The translations under genes were made by a program, and so were the position numbers. The notes below the pieces were generated by a model. The model saw nothing but the letters and a program-made list of their open reading frames with translations, had not been told where the DNA came from and did no database searches. Below are positions 25,066-36,100 of a stretch of 64,000 bases of DNA, one piece after another. The stretch comes from Pseudaminobacter sp047739745. Its GTDB lineage: Bacteria > Pseudomonadota > Alphaproteobacteria > Rhizobiales > Rhizobiaceae. The DNA is taken from the NCBI RefSeq assembly GCF_047739745.1, contig NZ_JBLLVA010000002.1:310001-374000 (forward strand). The letters run 5' to 3'. Each line of letters opens with the position of its first letter. The first letter of the stretch is position 1.

Positions 25066-26658
25066 GTGAGCGAAAATCACAGTGGCGAGTCCGCATGCTT
25101 GTTAGAGGTGCGCGGCCTCACGAAAATCTTTGGCACGCTCAAGGCCTGCGATGGCGTTGATCTCACCGTCGGCAAGGGCGAGATACACGCGCTTCTGGGC
25201 GAGAACGGCGCGGGCAAGTCCACCCTCGTCAAGATGCTGTTCGGTTCGCTGCAGCCGAACTCGGGCGAGATAAGATGGGACGGTCAGCCGGTGCGGATTG
25301 CAAATCCGCATGTCGCGCGAAAGCTCGGCATCGGCATGGTGTTCCAGCATTTCTCGCTGTTCGACGCGCTGACAGCCGCCGAAAACATCGCGCTCTCGCT
25401 GGATGACGACACGCCCATCGCCACGATCGCGGCCAAGGCCAAGGCGCTGGCCTACAGCTACGGCCTGCCGCTCGACCCCTATTCCCTGGTGGGAGACCTT
25501 TCGGTCGGCGAGCGCCAACGCATCGAGATCATCCGCTGCCTGCTTCAGACGCCCGAGCTCATCATTCTCGATGAGCCGACGTCGGTGCTCACGCCTCAGG
25601 AGGCGGACAAGCTTTTCGAGACCCTGGAGCGTCTGCGTTCGGAAGGCAAATCGATCCTTTACATTTCGCACCGGCTGGAAGAGGTCAAGCGCATGTGCAG
25701 CCGCGCCACCGTGCTGCGTCACGGCAAGGTGGTCGGGCATTGCGATCCGCGTGAAGAAACCGCCTCGTCGCTTGCGCGCATGATGGTCGGCAGCGAGGTG
25801 AAAACCGCGACGCGCACTCCGGTTTCGCTCGAGGGCGCGGCGGAATTGCTCAGCGTGTGCGGGCTGAGCCGCAAGCCGGCCGGGCCGTTCTCCACGCCAC
25901 TCAAGAACATCTGGCTGAACGTCAAGGGCGGTGAAATACTCGGTATCGCGGGGGTCGCCGGCAACGGCCAGGGCGAGTTGTTCGAGGCCCTGTCCGGCGA
26001 GGCCCAGCAGGCCAGTGCTGATGTGGTGCGAATCCGCGGTCAGAACGCCGGGCGCCTGTCCATAACCGGCAGGCGGCTGCTCGGTGCCGCCTTCGTGCCC
26101 GAGGAGCGCCTTGGCCATGGGGCTGCGCCGAACATGACGCTTTCGGAGAACCTGCTCCTGTCGCGTCACGCGACCGACCGCAAGGCTTATCTGGGCTCGG
26201 GCGGCGTGGTGCGCACCTCGGTGATCGCAGCCGCGGCGCAACGGATCATCAAGATCATGGACGTCCGCAAGAGCGCACCCGATCCGGAGGCGGCTTCGCT
26301 TTCGGGCGGCAATCTGCAGAAGTTCATCATCGGCCGCGAGCTCGACCGCCGGCCTTCGGTTATGGTGGTCAACCAGCCGACATGGGGTGTGGACGCAGGC
26401 GCCGCCGCGCATATCCGGCAGGCGCTGATCGAACTGGCGCGCAGCGGCTCGGCGGTTCTCGTTATCAGCCAGGATCTGGACGAATTGTTCGAAATTTCCG
26501 ATGCCATCGCCGTCATGCACAATGGCGAACTCTCCGCCCCGATACCGGCCGCCGAAGCCACCCGCGAACAGATCGGCTTGCTGATGGGCGGAGCCGACAC
26601 CTCGGCGCCGGCAGCCGAGCAACCGGCATTGGCGTCCGTGGCCGGGGGGAGAGCGTGA
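25066..26658 (+). CDS. BMP-type (nucleoside/ribose-like) ABC importer, dual ATP-binding protein
   Basis: Energises the importer encoded by the next three genes. The 530 residues contain two ABC modules. The first has Walker A GENGAGKST (about 45-53), signature LSVGERQR and Walker B LIILDEPTS. The second has a degenerate Walker A (GVAGNGQGE), signature LSGGNLQK and NQPTWG at the Walker B end. Asymmetry of this kind is normal for the RbsA/NupA-like group. The GTG start is supported by GGGAGGAG (25056-25063). Its stop overlaps the permease start (TGATG). Confidence 0.93.
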   Translation: MSENHSGESACLLEVRGLTKIFGTLKACDGVDLTVGKGEIHALLGENGAGKSTLVKMLFGSLQPNSGEIRWDGQPVRIANPHVARKLGIGMVFQHFSLFDALTAAENIALSLDDDTPIATIAAKAKALAYSYGLPLDPYSLVGDLSVGERQRIEIIRCLLQTPELIILDEPTSVLTPQEADKLFETLERLRSEGKSILYISHRLEEVKRMCSRATVLRHGKVVGHCDPREETASSLARMMVGSEVKTATRTPVSLEGAAELLSVCGLSRKPAGPFSTPLKNIWLNVKGGEILGIAGVAGNGQGELFEALSGEAQQASADVVRIRGQNAGRLSITGRRLLGAAFVPEERLGHGAAPNMTLSENLLLSRHATDRKAYLGSGGVVRTSVIAAAAQRIIKIMDVRKSAPDPEAASLSGGNLQKFIIGRELDRRPSVMVVNQPTWGVDAGAAAHIRQALIELARSGSAVLVISQDLDELFEISDAIAVMHNGELSAPIPAAEATREQIGLLMGGADTSAPAAEQPALASVAGGRA

Positions 26659-27761
26659 TGCGTGTCGAACTTATCAAACGGCCGCAGCGCTCGGCGCTGT
26701 TCAGTGCGATCTCACCATTCCTGGCACTGATCCTCACGGTCCTTGCCGGTGCGGTGCTGTTTGCCGTCATCGGAAAGAATCCGGTATCCACGCTCTACTA
26801 TTATTTCATCGACCCGCTACGCGAGGTCTGGTCCCTGCACGAACTCGCCATCAAGGCTGCTCCGCTGATCCTGATCGCGGTGGGGCTCTCCGTCTGTTTT
26901 CTGTCCAACAACTGGAATATCGGCGCCGAAGGCCAGTTCATCATGGGAGCGATCGCCGGGTCGGTACTGCCGGTGATGCTGCCCGGCTTCCAGACCTGGT
27001 ATGTGCTGCCGCTGATGATCATGATGGGTATTGCCGGCGGCGCCGCTTATGCGGCAATTCCCGGCTATCTCAAGGTCAAATTCAACACCAACGAAATCCT
27101 GACCAGCCTGATGCTGGTCTACGTGGCGCAGCTATTCCTCGACTGGCTGGTGCGCGGGCCCTGGCGTAACCCGCAAGGCATGAATTTCCCGGAAACGCGC
27201 AGCTTTCATGAATACGCCATCCTGCCGGAAATCTGGTCGAGCTCCGGGCGCGCCCATTGGGGATTCGTCTTCGCCATCTTGGCGGCGCTCGGCCTGTGGT
27301 TCCTTCTGTCGCGCACCTTGAAGGGCTTCGAAGTCAAGATCATGGGCCAGAGCCCGCGCGCTGGCCGCTTTGCCGGGTTCTTTCGCGGAAACATGATCAT
27401 GTTCGCCTTCCTGGTATCGGGCGGGCTTGCCGGGCTCGCCGGCATCTCCGAAGTTTCGGGAGCAATAGGGCAGCTTCGCCCCGCAATCTCGCCCGGATAC
27501 GGCTTTACCGCGATCATCGTTGCCTTTCTGGGACGGCTTAATCCGCTCGGCATCATTGCCGCCGGCATGATACTGGCGCTGACCTATCTCGGCGGCGAGG
27601 CGGCGCAGATTTCCGTCGGCGTGTCGGACAAGGTCGTGCGGGCGTTCCAGGGCATGATCCTGTTCTTCGTGCTCGCCTGCGACACACTCATCCACTATCG
27701 CATTCGTCTCGTAGCGGGGCGTCCCGCAGTAATAGGGGAGACGTCCCATGGGAATGCTTGA
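26658..27761 (+). CDS. BMP-type ABC importer permease 1 (NupB/YufP-like)
   Basis: Membrane subunit of 367 residues with about nine or ten hydrophobic segments. The conserved NNWNIGAEGQFIMGAIAGS (about 79-97) and the domain GLAGISEVSGAIGQLRPAIS mark the BPD_transp_2 family that imports nucleosides and lipoprotein-bound ligands. It overlaps both neighbours: one base with the ATPase gene and 14 bases with permease 2. Confidence 0.92.
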   Translation: MRVELIKRPQRSALFSAISPFLALILTVLAGAVLFAVIGKNPVSTLYYYFIDPLREVWSLHELAIKAAPLILIAVGLSVCFLSNNWNIGAEGQFIMGAIAGSVLPVMLPGFQTWYVLPLMIMMGIAGGAAYAAIPGYLKVKFNTNEILTSLMLVYVAQLFLDWLVRGPWRNPQGMNFPETRSFHEYAILPEIWSSSGRAHWGFVFAILAALGLWFLLSRTLKGFEVKIMGQSPRAGRFAGFFRGNMIMFAFLVSGGLAGLAGISEVSGAIGQLRPAISPGYGFTAIIVAFLGRLNPLGIIAAGMILALTYLGGEAAQISVGVSDKVVRAFQGMILFFVLACDTLIHYRIRLVAGRPAVIGETSHGNA

Positions 27762-28668
27762 ATCTATCCTCCTCACCATCGCGACGGCGGCCACGCCGCT
27801 TTTGATCGCCTCGATCGGCGAACTTGTGGCCGAGCGCTCGGGCGTGCTCAATCTCGGCGTCGAGGGCATGATGGTCATGGGCGCGGTGACCGGGTTCGGT
27901 GTCGCGCTGACCACCGGGTCGCCATGGCTCGGCGTATTCGCCGCCATTGCGGTCGGCGCCGTGTTTTCGCTGCTGTTTGCCTTCCTGACGCTGACGCTGG
28001 TCACCAACCAGGTGGCGACGGGCCTGGCGCTGACCCTTCTCGGGCTCGGCACGTCCGGGATGCTGGGCGAGAGCTTCGTCGGACTTCCTGGCGTGAAGCT
28101 CGGCAACCTCGACATTCCATACCTGACCGACCTGCCATTGATTGGCCGTCTGATCTTCGGGCAGGATCCGCTCTTCTATGTCTCGATTCTGCTTACCGCG
28201 GGCGTTGCCTGGTTCCTTTTCCGCACGCGAGCCGGCCTGACGCTGCGTTCGGTCGGCGACAGCCACGGCTCGGCGCACGCGCTCGGCATCCGCGTCATCC
28301 TCATCCGCTATGCGGCAGTCGTCTTCGGCGGTGCCTGCGCCGGGCTTGCCGGCGCCTATCTGTCGCTGGTCTATACGCCGCAATGGGTGGAGAACATGAC
28401 CGCCGGGCGCGGCTGGATCGCGCTCGCGCTCGTCGTCTTCGCTTCCTGGCGGCCGTGGCGGGTGCTTGCCGGCGCCTATCTGTTCGGTGGCGTGACGATC
28501 GGTCAGCTCCACGCACAGGCGTTCGGCTTCGGCATACCTTCGCAGCTACTTTCTTCGCTTCCCTATCTGGCAACTATCGTGGTTCTTGTTCTAATCTCGC
28601 GGAACAGGCGACTGACAATGATGAACACACCGGCATCTCTGGGGCAGCCGTTTGTGCCTGATCGCTGA
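27748..28668 (+). CDS. BMP-type ABC importer permease 2 (NupC/YufQ-like)
   Basis: Second membrane subunit, 306 residues, all hydrophobic apart from short loops. It opens with ATPLLIASIGELVAERSGVL and the family hallmark NLGVEGMMVMGA (about 35-46), and shows GRGWIALALVVFASWRPW (about 225-242). The start is embedded in the end of permease 1, so translation is coupled. Confidence 0.92.
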   Translation: MGMLESILLTIATAATPLLIASIGELVAERSGVLNLGVEGMMVMGAVTGFGVALTTGSPWLGVFAAIAVGAVFSLLFAFLTLTLVTNQVATGLALTLLGLGTSGMLGESFVGLPGVKLGNLDIPYLTDLPLIGRLIFGQDPLFYVSILLTAGVAWFLFRTRAGLTLRSVGDSHGSAHALGIRVILIRYAAVVFGGACAGLAGAYLSLVYTPQWVENMTAGRGWIALALVVFASWRPWRVLAGAYLFGGVTIGQLHAQAFGFGIPSQLLSSLPYLATIVVLVLISRNRRLTMMNTPASLGQPFVPDR

Positions 28669-28719
28669 CAGTAAGAACACTGGATAAGCCCCCATAACTT
28701 GGGAAAAGGACACCACGAA

Positions 28720-29790
28720 ATGAAGAAGACCATTTTGTCGATTGCAGCGGCTGCTGCCGCGCTGTCGTTCGGCACCATGGGCGCCGAGGCAAAGGTCAAG
28801 GCCTGTTGGATCTATGTCGGCCCGATTGGTGACTTCGGCTACTCCTACCAGCATCACCAGGGGGTTCTCGACGTTCAGAAGAAGTTCGGCGACGAAGTCG
28901 AGACGGCTTATCTGGAAAGCGTGCCGGAAGGCGCCGATGCCGAGCGCGCCGTCGAGCGCTTCGCTCGCTCGGGCTGCAACATCATCTTCGGTACGTCCTT
29001 CGGCTTCATGGATGCCATCAACAAGGTCGCGGGCAAGTTCCCGGACGTCAAGTTCGAGCACGCCACCGGCTACAAGCGCGATCATCCGAACGTCTCGACC
29101 TATAACTCCAAGTTCCACGAGGGCCGCTACGTGCAGGGTGTGATTGCGGCCAAGATGTCCAAGGCAGGCGTTGCCGGCTATATCGCCTCCTTCCCGATCC
29201 CGGAAGTGGTGATGGGCATCAATGCCTTCGTGCTGGGCGCGCAGACGGTCAATCCGGATTTCAAGGTCAAGGTGGTGTGGGCCAATACCTGGTTCGACGC
29301 CGGCAAGGAGGCAGACGCGGCCAAGGCACTGGTGGACCAGGGCGTGGATATCATCACCCAGCATACTGACTCCACCGCTCCGATGCAGGTTGCCACAGAA
29401 CGAGGCATCAAGGCATTCGGCCAGGCGTCGGACATGATCAAGTTCGGTCCCGAGACGCAATTGACCTCCATCGTCGACGATTGGGGCCCGTACTACATCA
29501 GCCGCATTCAGGCGGTGATCGACGGTAGCTGGAAGCAACAGGACGTCTGGGGTGGCATGAAGGAAGGCCACGTCGTAATGGCGCCTTACACCAACATGCC
29601 TGACGATGTGAAAAAGCTGGCCGAGGAAACGGAGGCCAAGATCAAGTCCGGCGATTTCAACCCGTTCACCGGGCCGATCACCAAGCAGGATGGAACGGAA
29701 TGGCTGAAGCCGGGCGAGGTTGCCGACAACGCCACGGTGCTTAGCATGAATTTCTACGTGAAGGGCGTCGACGACAAGCTCCCGCAGTAA
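28720..29790 (+). CDS. BMP-family periplasmic binding protein
   Basis: Ligand-binding subunit of the importer. The 356 residues have a signal peptide (about 1-24, MKKTILSIAAAAAALSFG). The mature BMP domain follows with the typical KACWIYVGPIGDFGYSYQHH (about 27-46) and FGTSFGFMDAINKVA. There is no lipobox cysteine, unlike the Treponema and Bacillus lipoproteins of this family. Relatives bind purine nucleosides or related compounds; the ligand here is not known. An intrinsic terminator closes the operon. Confidence 0.92.
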   Translation: MKKTILSIAAAAAALSFGTMGAEAKVKACWIYVGPIGDFGYSYQHHQGVLDVQKKFGDEVETAYLESVPEGADAERAVERFARSGCNIIFGTSFGFMDAINKVAGKFPDVKFEHATGYKRDHPNVSTYNSKFHEGRYVQGVIAAKMSKAGVAGYIASFPIPEVVMGINAFVLGAQTVNPDFKVKVVWANTWFDAGKEADAAKALVDQGVDIITQHTDSTAPMQVATERGIKAFGQASDMIKFGPETQLTSIVDDWGPYYISRIQAVIDGSWKQQDVWGGMKEGHVVMAPYTNMPDDVKKLAEETEAKIKSGDFNPFTGPITKQDGTEWLKPGEVADNATVLSMNFYVKGVDDKLPQ

Positions 29791-29824
29791 GTTTGACGAG
29801 CTCTCACGAAGTTCGACACGAGAA

Positions 29825-29848
29825 GGGCGCCTGCGGCGCCCTTTTTGT
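29825..29848 (+). terminator. Intrinsic terminator of the BMP-type importer operon
   Basis: GGGCGCC (29825-29831) pairs with GGCGCCC (29835-29841) around a three-base loop, followed by TTTTTG. It lies 34 bases after the binding-protein stop. Confidence 0.85.
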
Positions 29849-30082
29849 TTGATGAATCCAGGCGCGGCGGGATCGTTCTTCAGTTAAGCCGTTCGCAGGC
29901 CGGGAAGTACGGAATGTCGGAAGCAACACGATTCCAGTCGCGCACAAGTGGTTCCAGCCTGGGCAGGGAAACTCTGGATAGTTCCGGAAGGCGCTGGCCG
30001 GCTCCGCTTGAGGGGAGCGGGTTGCAGCAGTAGCCTACCGCCTGTGGGCAGGCTTCATTCTGCCCTTGCGGGTTGAGCGCAC
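29849..30082. other. Spacer with no gene between two terminators
   Basis: No plausible coding frame is present. A small hairpin (GCCTG-TGGG-CAGGC, about 30042-30055) is visible. The stretch lies between the importer terminator and a second terminator that could work in both directions, so a short untranslated RNA is possible but unproven. Confidence 0.35.
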
Positions 30083-30085
30083 AAA

Positions 30086-30109
30086 AAAGGCGGGGAAGCC
30101 CCCGCCTTT
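30086..30109 (-). terminator. Intrinsic terminator of the giant polar-growth gene
   Basis: AAAGGCGGGG (30086-30095) pairs with CCCCGCCTTT (30100-30109), ten base pairs with a four-base loop. Read on the minus strand it is followed by six T, placing it about 20 bases after the stop of the giant gene. The plus-strand side is T-rich as well, so it may act in both directions. Confidence 0.85.
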
Positions 30110-30129
30110 CTTATTTCTCCTGGCTGCGC

Positions 30130-33100
30130 TTACCTCAGGCGCCCGCTTGCATGGGCGAGCATCGTGTAGACCTTGCCGGTATCGGACGCCAGATAGGTCC
30201 GGGACATGACATTGTCGTGGTCGGTGCGCGAGATATCTTTCAGCAGCGTCTCGAAATCATCGCAGTAGCGGTCGACGGCGGCATGGAATTCGCCATCCGA
30301 CTGATATTTGCGGCGGATTTCGTCGAAAGTCTGCTGGCCCTTGAGGGTGTACAAGCGGCGGGTGAACACATCGCGCTCGCCGCGGCGATAGCGATCCCAC
30401 AGCTCGATCGAGGCTTCGTGATCGATGGCGCGGGCAATGTCGACCGACAGTGAGTTCAGCGACTCGACCACGTGAGCGGGCGACCGTGTGTTCGAGGCGG
30501 GCCGACGAGGGGTCTCGGCAACGGCGGCCTGCTGCGCGCTTTCATCCCGCGACGCTCCGGTGAGCAGGTCGCGCACCCAGCCGCCCGCCTGGGCTGCGGG
30601 GCGAGATGCCGGTTCCGTACCCAGCGTGCCGCGCAGTGCGGCGCCTGTCGCCGGTCCACGGCGTTCCGCCGGTTGCGGCTGCGGTGCGGCCGAACGGGAC
30701 TGCGGCTGCGCCGAACGTTCCGACACATCGATCGTGCGGCCGGATTTGGCAACAATATCCGACAGTTCCTTCAGCGCATTGATTTGCTCGGTAACCGCCC
30801 GGCGCATGGCCTTGGTCGACTGCTTGGCTTCCTCGGGCATGTCCAGCACGCCCTTCTTCAACTCGGCGCGCGTGTCGTCGAGCTCGGTCTTGATGGAACT
30901 GGCGGTACGCCGCATGTCTTCCGTCGCATCGGCAAACCGCTTGGTGGCGGCTTCCACGACCTCGGCAATAGCCGTGCGGATCTTGTCCGTCGAAGCCATG
31001 GTACGGTCTTCGGCCTTGTCGAGAGCCTTGCCGACGAGGTCTTCAAACGAACGCATGATGCGTTCCAGATCCTCGGACTTCTTGACCAGTCCGACAGCAA
31101 GGTCCTCCAGCGAGGACTGGCGTTCGAGCGTATGTTCCAGATTGCTCTGCGCCGAGCCGAGCAGTTCGGATGCGCTCGAAAGCAGCCGGCTGTGCTCGTC
31201 GAAACGGCTGGCGATGGAAGCCACTTCCTTCAGCGTGTTCGACGACAGTTCGGTCAGACGTGTCGTGTTGGAATCGACGAGCCGCGCCGAGCTTGCGAAG
31301 GTCTGGGCGGCCTTTTCGGTGGTCGCCGCAAAGCTCTGGGTGCTGCCGGTCAGGCGATCATCGACATTGGCCAGGTTTGCCGCCGCCTTCTCGATAAGCT
31401 CGTTGAGCTTCGAACTGGAGGCGCCAAGGCCGCCGATGAGTTCGCTGACACTCTCGGCAAGGGTATTGCGCGCGCCCTCGACCGCCGACAATGTTTCTGC
31501 CGTGCGTGTCGCCAGCGCGTTGACCAGAGCGGCATTTTCCGAGCGCAGTCGTTCGGCTGCCCGTTCGGTCGCCTGTTCGAGGTTTTTCTGCAGCTCGTTT
31601 CCGCTTTCGGAGAAGCGCTCCACCAACGGGCGCGCCGTCTCGTCGAGAATTCTGGTGATCTCGCTCGAACGTTCCGCCAGCATCGCATTGAGTTCGCGCG
31701 TATTCGCGCCAATGGTGCGGGCAGCCTCGTTGGTGCTTTGGCCGATATGCTGGCCAACAGCGGTGAAGGTTTCGGAAATGACGTTGGCCCGCGACACAAG
31801 CTGCGCCTCGGCCTGCGAAATCTGCTCCTGCAGCTTCTGACCGACGGTGTCGGCGCTTGCCGCGAGTCGATTTTCAGCGTTGGTGACATGCTCGTCGACG
31901 CGCGTGGCGACAGCGTCGACACCCGCCGCCAAACGCTGGTCGGCGCCGGCAAGCGTCTCCTCGATGGTGCGGGCGCGCTGTTCCAGTTCGCTTGCGGTCT
32001 GTTGAGCGCGTGCGGCGACACGCTCGTCCACGCTTTCGAAGACACGGCCGATTTCGGCGGCGCGCCCGCTGAGCGTATCGGCCGTTTCGCTAACGCGTGC
32101 GGTGAGCCGTTCGTCGGCCACCTCGAAATGACGCACGATCTCTGCGGCGCGTCCAGCCAGCGCACCAGCCGTTTCGTCGACACGGGCGGCGAGCCGTTCG
32201 TCAGCCACTTCGAAATGACGCACGATCTCCGCGGCGCGTCCGGCCAGTGCATCAGCCGTTTCGCCGACACGGGCGGCGAGCCGTTCATCGGCTGCCTCGA
32301 AATTGCGCACGATCTCGACGGCGCGCGAGCCCAGCGTGGTTGCGCCATCGGCAATGCGCGAGACGAATTGCTGGTCGGCGGCATCGAAGATGCGGCCAAG
32401 CTCGGCAGCACGCGCGGCGAGCGCATCAGCAGATTCGCTGATCCGCAAGCTGAGGCGTTCGTCTGCGGTGTCGAAGTTGCGCAAGATGTCGCCGGCACGC
32501 TCTGCCAGCGAATTGGCTGTTTCCACTGCCCTTGCAACGAGTTTCTGATCGGCGTCGTCGAAGGTGCGGGCGATCTCGCCGGCGCGCGCGGCGAGCGTCT
32601 CGGCCGTCTCCTCGGCGCGGGCAATCAGCGCACCTGAGGTCTCCTCAGCACGGCCTGCCAGTCGGCTGTCGGCTTCCTCGAAGGCACGAGTGATGTCGCC
32701 GGCGCGCGCAAGAAGCGCCGCCGAGGTCTGTTCGGCACGCTCGGCGATCCGGCGGTCGGCATCGGTGAAGGCGCGGCCTGCTTCCTCGTTGAGGGCGGCG
32801 GTGACTTCCAGCACCTTCTCGCGCAATGCGCCGGCCACGAACACCGCGCTCTTTTCGAGCACGAGGCGGACATTGTCGACGCCGGTCGACAGTGCTCGTT
32901 CCATCGTGCCGGTGCGCTCTTCGATGACGCCGGTCTGGTGACGGAAAGTCTCTTCGATCTTGGCAACGTCGGCTGCAAGCGCCTCGGTAATGTCGGAACG
33001 CTTGCCGGCAATCGCTTCGATGTGGCCGGAAACGGCTTCGTCGATCTCGCGGCGGGTTTCGGCGAGTTTGCCCAGGTCCTCGTCGAGCGCGCGCGACAGC

Positions 33101-36100
33101 ATATCGCGGCCCTCGGCAATTTTGCCGATATGAGCGGCAACGATCTTGTCGACCTCGGAGCGACTGTCGGTGACCTTCTGCAGATCGGCGGCGAGAGCCT
33201 GCGAAAGCACGTTGCGACCTTCGGCAATCTTGTCGACCTGCGCTGCGACGAGGTCGTCGATGCCGGCACGGGTGTCGGAAAGCTTCTGCAGGTCGGCTTC
33301 GAGCGCCCGCCGGAGGATATCGCGGCCCTCGGCCAGCTTTTCGACCTGACCAGCGACGAGACCGTCGATACCGGAGCGGCTTTCGGCCAGTTTCTGCAAA
33401 TCTTCCTCGAGCGTCCGCGCCAGCATGGCGCGACCTTCGGCCAATCGCTCGTTCTGGCTGGCGATCAGATTCTCGATGTTGGCGATGTCGGCTTCCAGCG
33501 CCTGGGTGAGCACATTGCGGCCTTCGCCGAGCTTCTGCGCCTGGCCGGCCACGAGGCCTTCGAGGCTGGAGACATCCGCTTCCAAGGCATTTGACAGCGC
33601 TTTGCGGCCTTCGACGAGCTTCTCGGCCTGCGCGGCGATGAGGTTTTCGATGTTCGCCATGTCGGCTTCGAGCGCGCGCGACAGCACATCGCGGCCCTGC
33701 GCCAGCTTCTCGACATGATCGACAACGACGCCGTCGATGCCAGCGCGGGCTTCGGCAAGCTTGGTGAGATCGGCTTCCAAGGCCCGCTTGAGGATGTCGC
33801 GCCCTTCGGCCAGCTTTTCGACCTGGCCGGCGACGAGACCGTCGATGCTCGCACGGCTCTGCGCCAGTTTGGCAAGATCGTCTTCCAAGGCGCGCGTCAG
33901 GCGCTCGCGGCCCTGATCGAGCTTTTCGATCTGGCCATCGACCAGTGTGTCGATGCTGGAACGGCTGTCCTCGATCTTGTTCAGGTCCTCCGCCAAGGCG
34001 CGTGAAAGCAGATCACGGCCTTCGGCGAGCTTCTCGACCTGGCTTGCCACCAGATTGTCGATATTGCTGCGGCTTTCAGCAAGCTTGGCGAGATCGTCCT
34101 CCAGCGCGCGCGTCAGCCGGTCGCGGCCCTGATCGAGCTTCTCGATCTGCCCGTCGATGAGCCCGTCGATATCCGCGCGGCGCGCGTCGATCTTGCTCAA
34201 ATCGGCTGCCAAAGCGCGCGAAAGCACATCGCGGCCTTCCGCCAGTTTCTCGACCTGACTTGCCACCAGATCATCCACGGCGCTGCGGCTCTCGGCAAGC
34301 TTGCCGAGATCGGCTTCCAAGGCGCGGCTGAGGATGTTGCGTCCTTCAGCGAGTTTGCCGACATGGCTCGCGACCATTTCATCAATATGAACACGAGTCT
34401 GGATGAGCTTCTGGGAGTCTTCGTCAAGCGCGCGGGCCAGCCCCGCGCGGCCCTCGGCCAGCCGCTCCAGATGGTCTCCGAGGGAGGCGTCGATCGTCGC
34501 GCGCGATTCATTGATCTTGCGCAGATCCTCGTCGAGTGCCTGCGAAATCAGCGTCCGGCCTTCGGCGAGCTTCAGCACCTGCAGGCTGACGGCCTCGTCG
34601 ATTCCCGCGCGGCTTTCCTCGAACTTGGCGAGGTCGGCCTGCAGCGTTGCGGCTATCCGCTCGCCGGTTTCGGCAAATTTCTGCGCATGTGCGCCGACGG
34701 CTTCGTCGATGCCCTGACGTGCATCGGTGAGTTTCTGGATATCCTCCTCGAAGGCGCGGGAGACTGCATCGCGGGCGGATTCAAGCCTACCGGCAAAATC
34801 GCTGGCGCGTCCCTCGAGCATGGTTGAGGTGGACAGGATGATGTTGTCCATCTCCGCGCCGATCTTGGCGCGACCATCCTCGATCATGGTCGAGAGGCTG
34901 TTGTGGCCGTCAGTGAATGTCGTGGCGATTTCGCGGGTGCGCTCGACCAGCGTTTCGTTGATCTGGCGCGCACGCGCCTCCAGGGCGGCGTTGAGCTTCT
35001 GCGTGCCCGTGTCGAGCGCCTCGGCTCGGGTCTGGAACTCGCTGATCAGGCTCTGGCCCCGCTCCGCCAATGTCCGTTCGATGCCCTTCAGGCTTGCGTC
35101 GAACTCCTCATTGAGCTTGTGGGTCGCACCGCCGAGCAGCGAAACCATGCCGGAGGTGCGATCCTCCAGAAGGTCGGAGAGCGAACGCGTCATGTCGTCC
35201 GTGGTCTGCGTCAGCTTGGCGATGCGCGTATCGAGAAGGCTGGCGAAAGCCTCGCCGGAAGTGGTGATGCGGTCGCCGATCGTATCCAGTCGCTGGTCGA
35301 TCGAATCGAAAATCGAGGAGCCGCTTTCATGGATGCGGTCGATCAGCGCGTCGCCCGAATTGGTGATCGTCATCGACAGCTTGGTCGACGCATTGAGGAT
35401 GTTCTCGCGGATTATCTCGCCGGCCGAGCCCAGCTCGTCGCGCAGTGTTTCATGTGCGCCGGTGATGGAGGCGCGCACGCGCTCGGCGTGGGTGACCACC
35501 GCTTCGCGTTCGCTGCCGAGACCATCCACCAGGGAGCGGATGCGAGCCTCGTTCTCGGAATAGGAACGCTCGATCTGGTTGACCTCGGTGTGAACCAGCG
35601 TTTCCAATTCGACGGCGCGCGCGAGCGTCCTCTCAATGCCTTCGCCCATCGCCGCGACTTCGCGGCGAACGGCCTGGCCGACCAGCATGACGCGCTCCTG
35701 GGCGAGACTTTCAGGCTCTGCCAGACGGAACGCGACCTCGGTCATCGACTGCGCGGCAAGACGCATGTCCTGCGCACGGCGGATCATCACCGCGAAAGCC
35801 CAGAAAAGGATGATCGGCGTGAGGGTGGCGACGCCAAGCAGGATCAGATAGGGGTGAGCCAGGATCTGATCGGCCGAGCCGATTTGTGCGATCGCCGGCC
35901 CAAACAGCATATTGGCAAGCAGGATACCGCCTGCCAGCCACAGAACGGAAAGAGCGGCGACAGCCCAGTAGATGCCGTTGGACGAGCGGCGGTTTATGCC
36001 GCTCAGCAGCGCCCGATAGTCTTTCTGCTGGTCGTCATTGGCCGGGGAAAAGCCGCTGGCAGCCGGGGAAAAGCCGCCAGGTTTTGCCGGTTGCGGCTCA

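Noticed and set aside
25950..25980. Degenerate Walker A in the second half of the BMP-type ATPase taken as a mutation
   Set aside because: Asymmetric second sites are normal in this group of dual-ABC importer ATPases.
30472..32637. Very long open frame (721 codons) on the plus strand opposite the GPR-type gene, with several others nearby
   Set aside because: It is antisense to the repetitive coding sequence, has no family resemblance, and its openness follows from the repeated codon pattern of the real gene.
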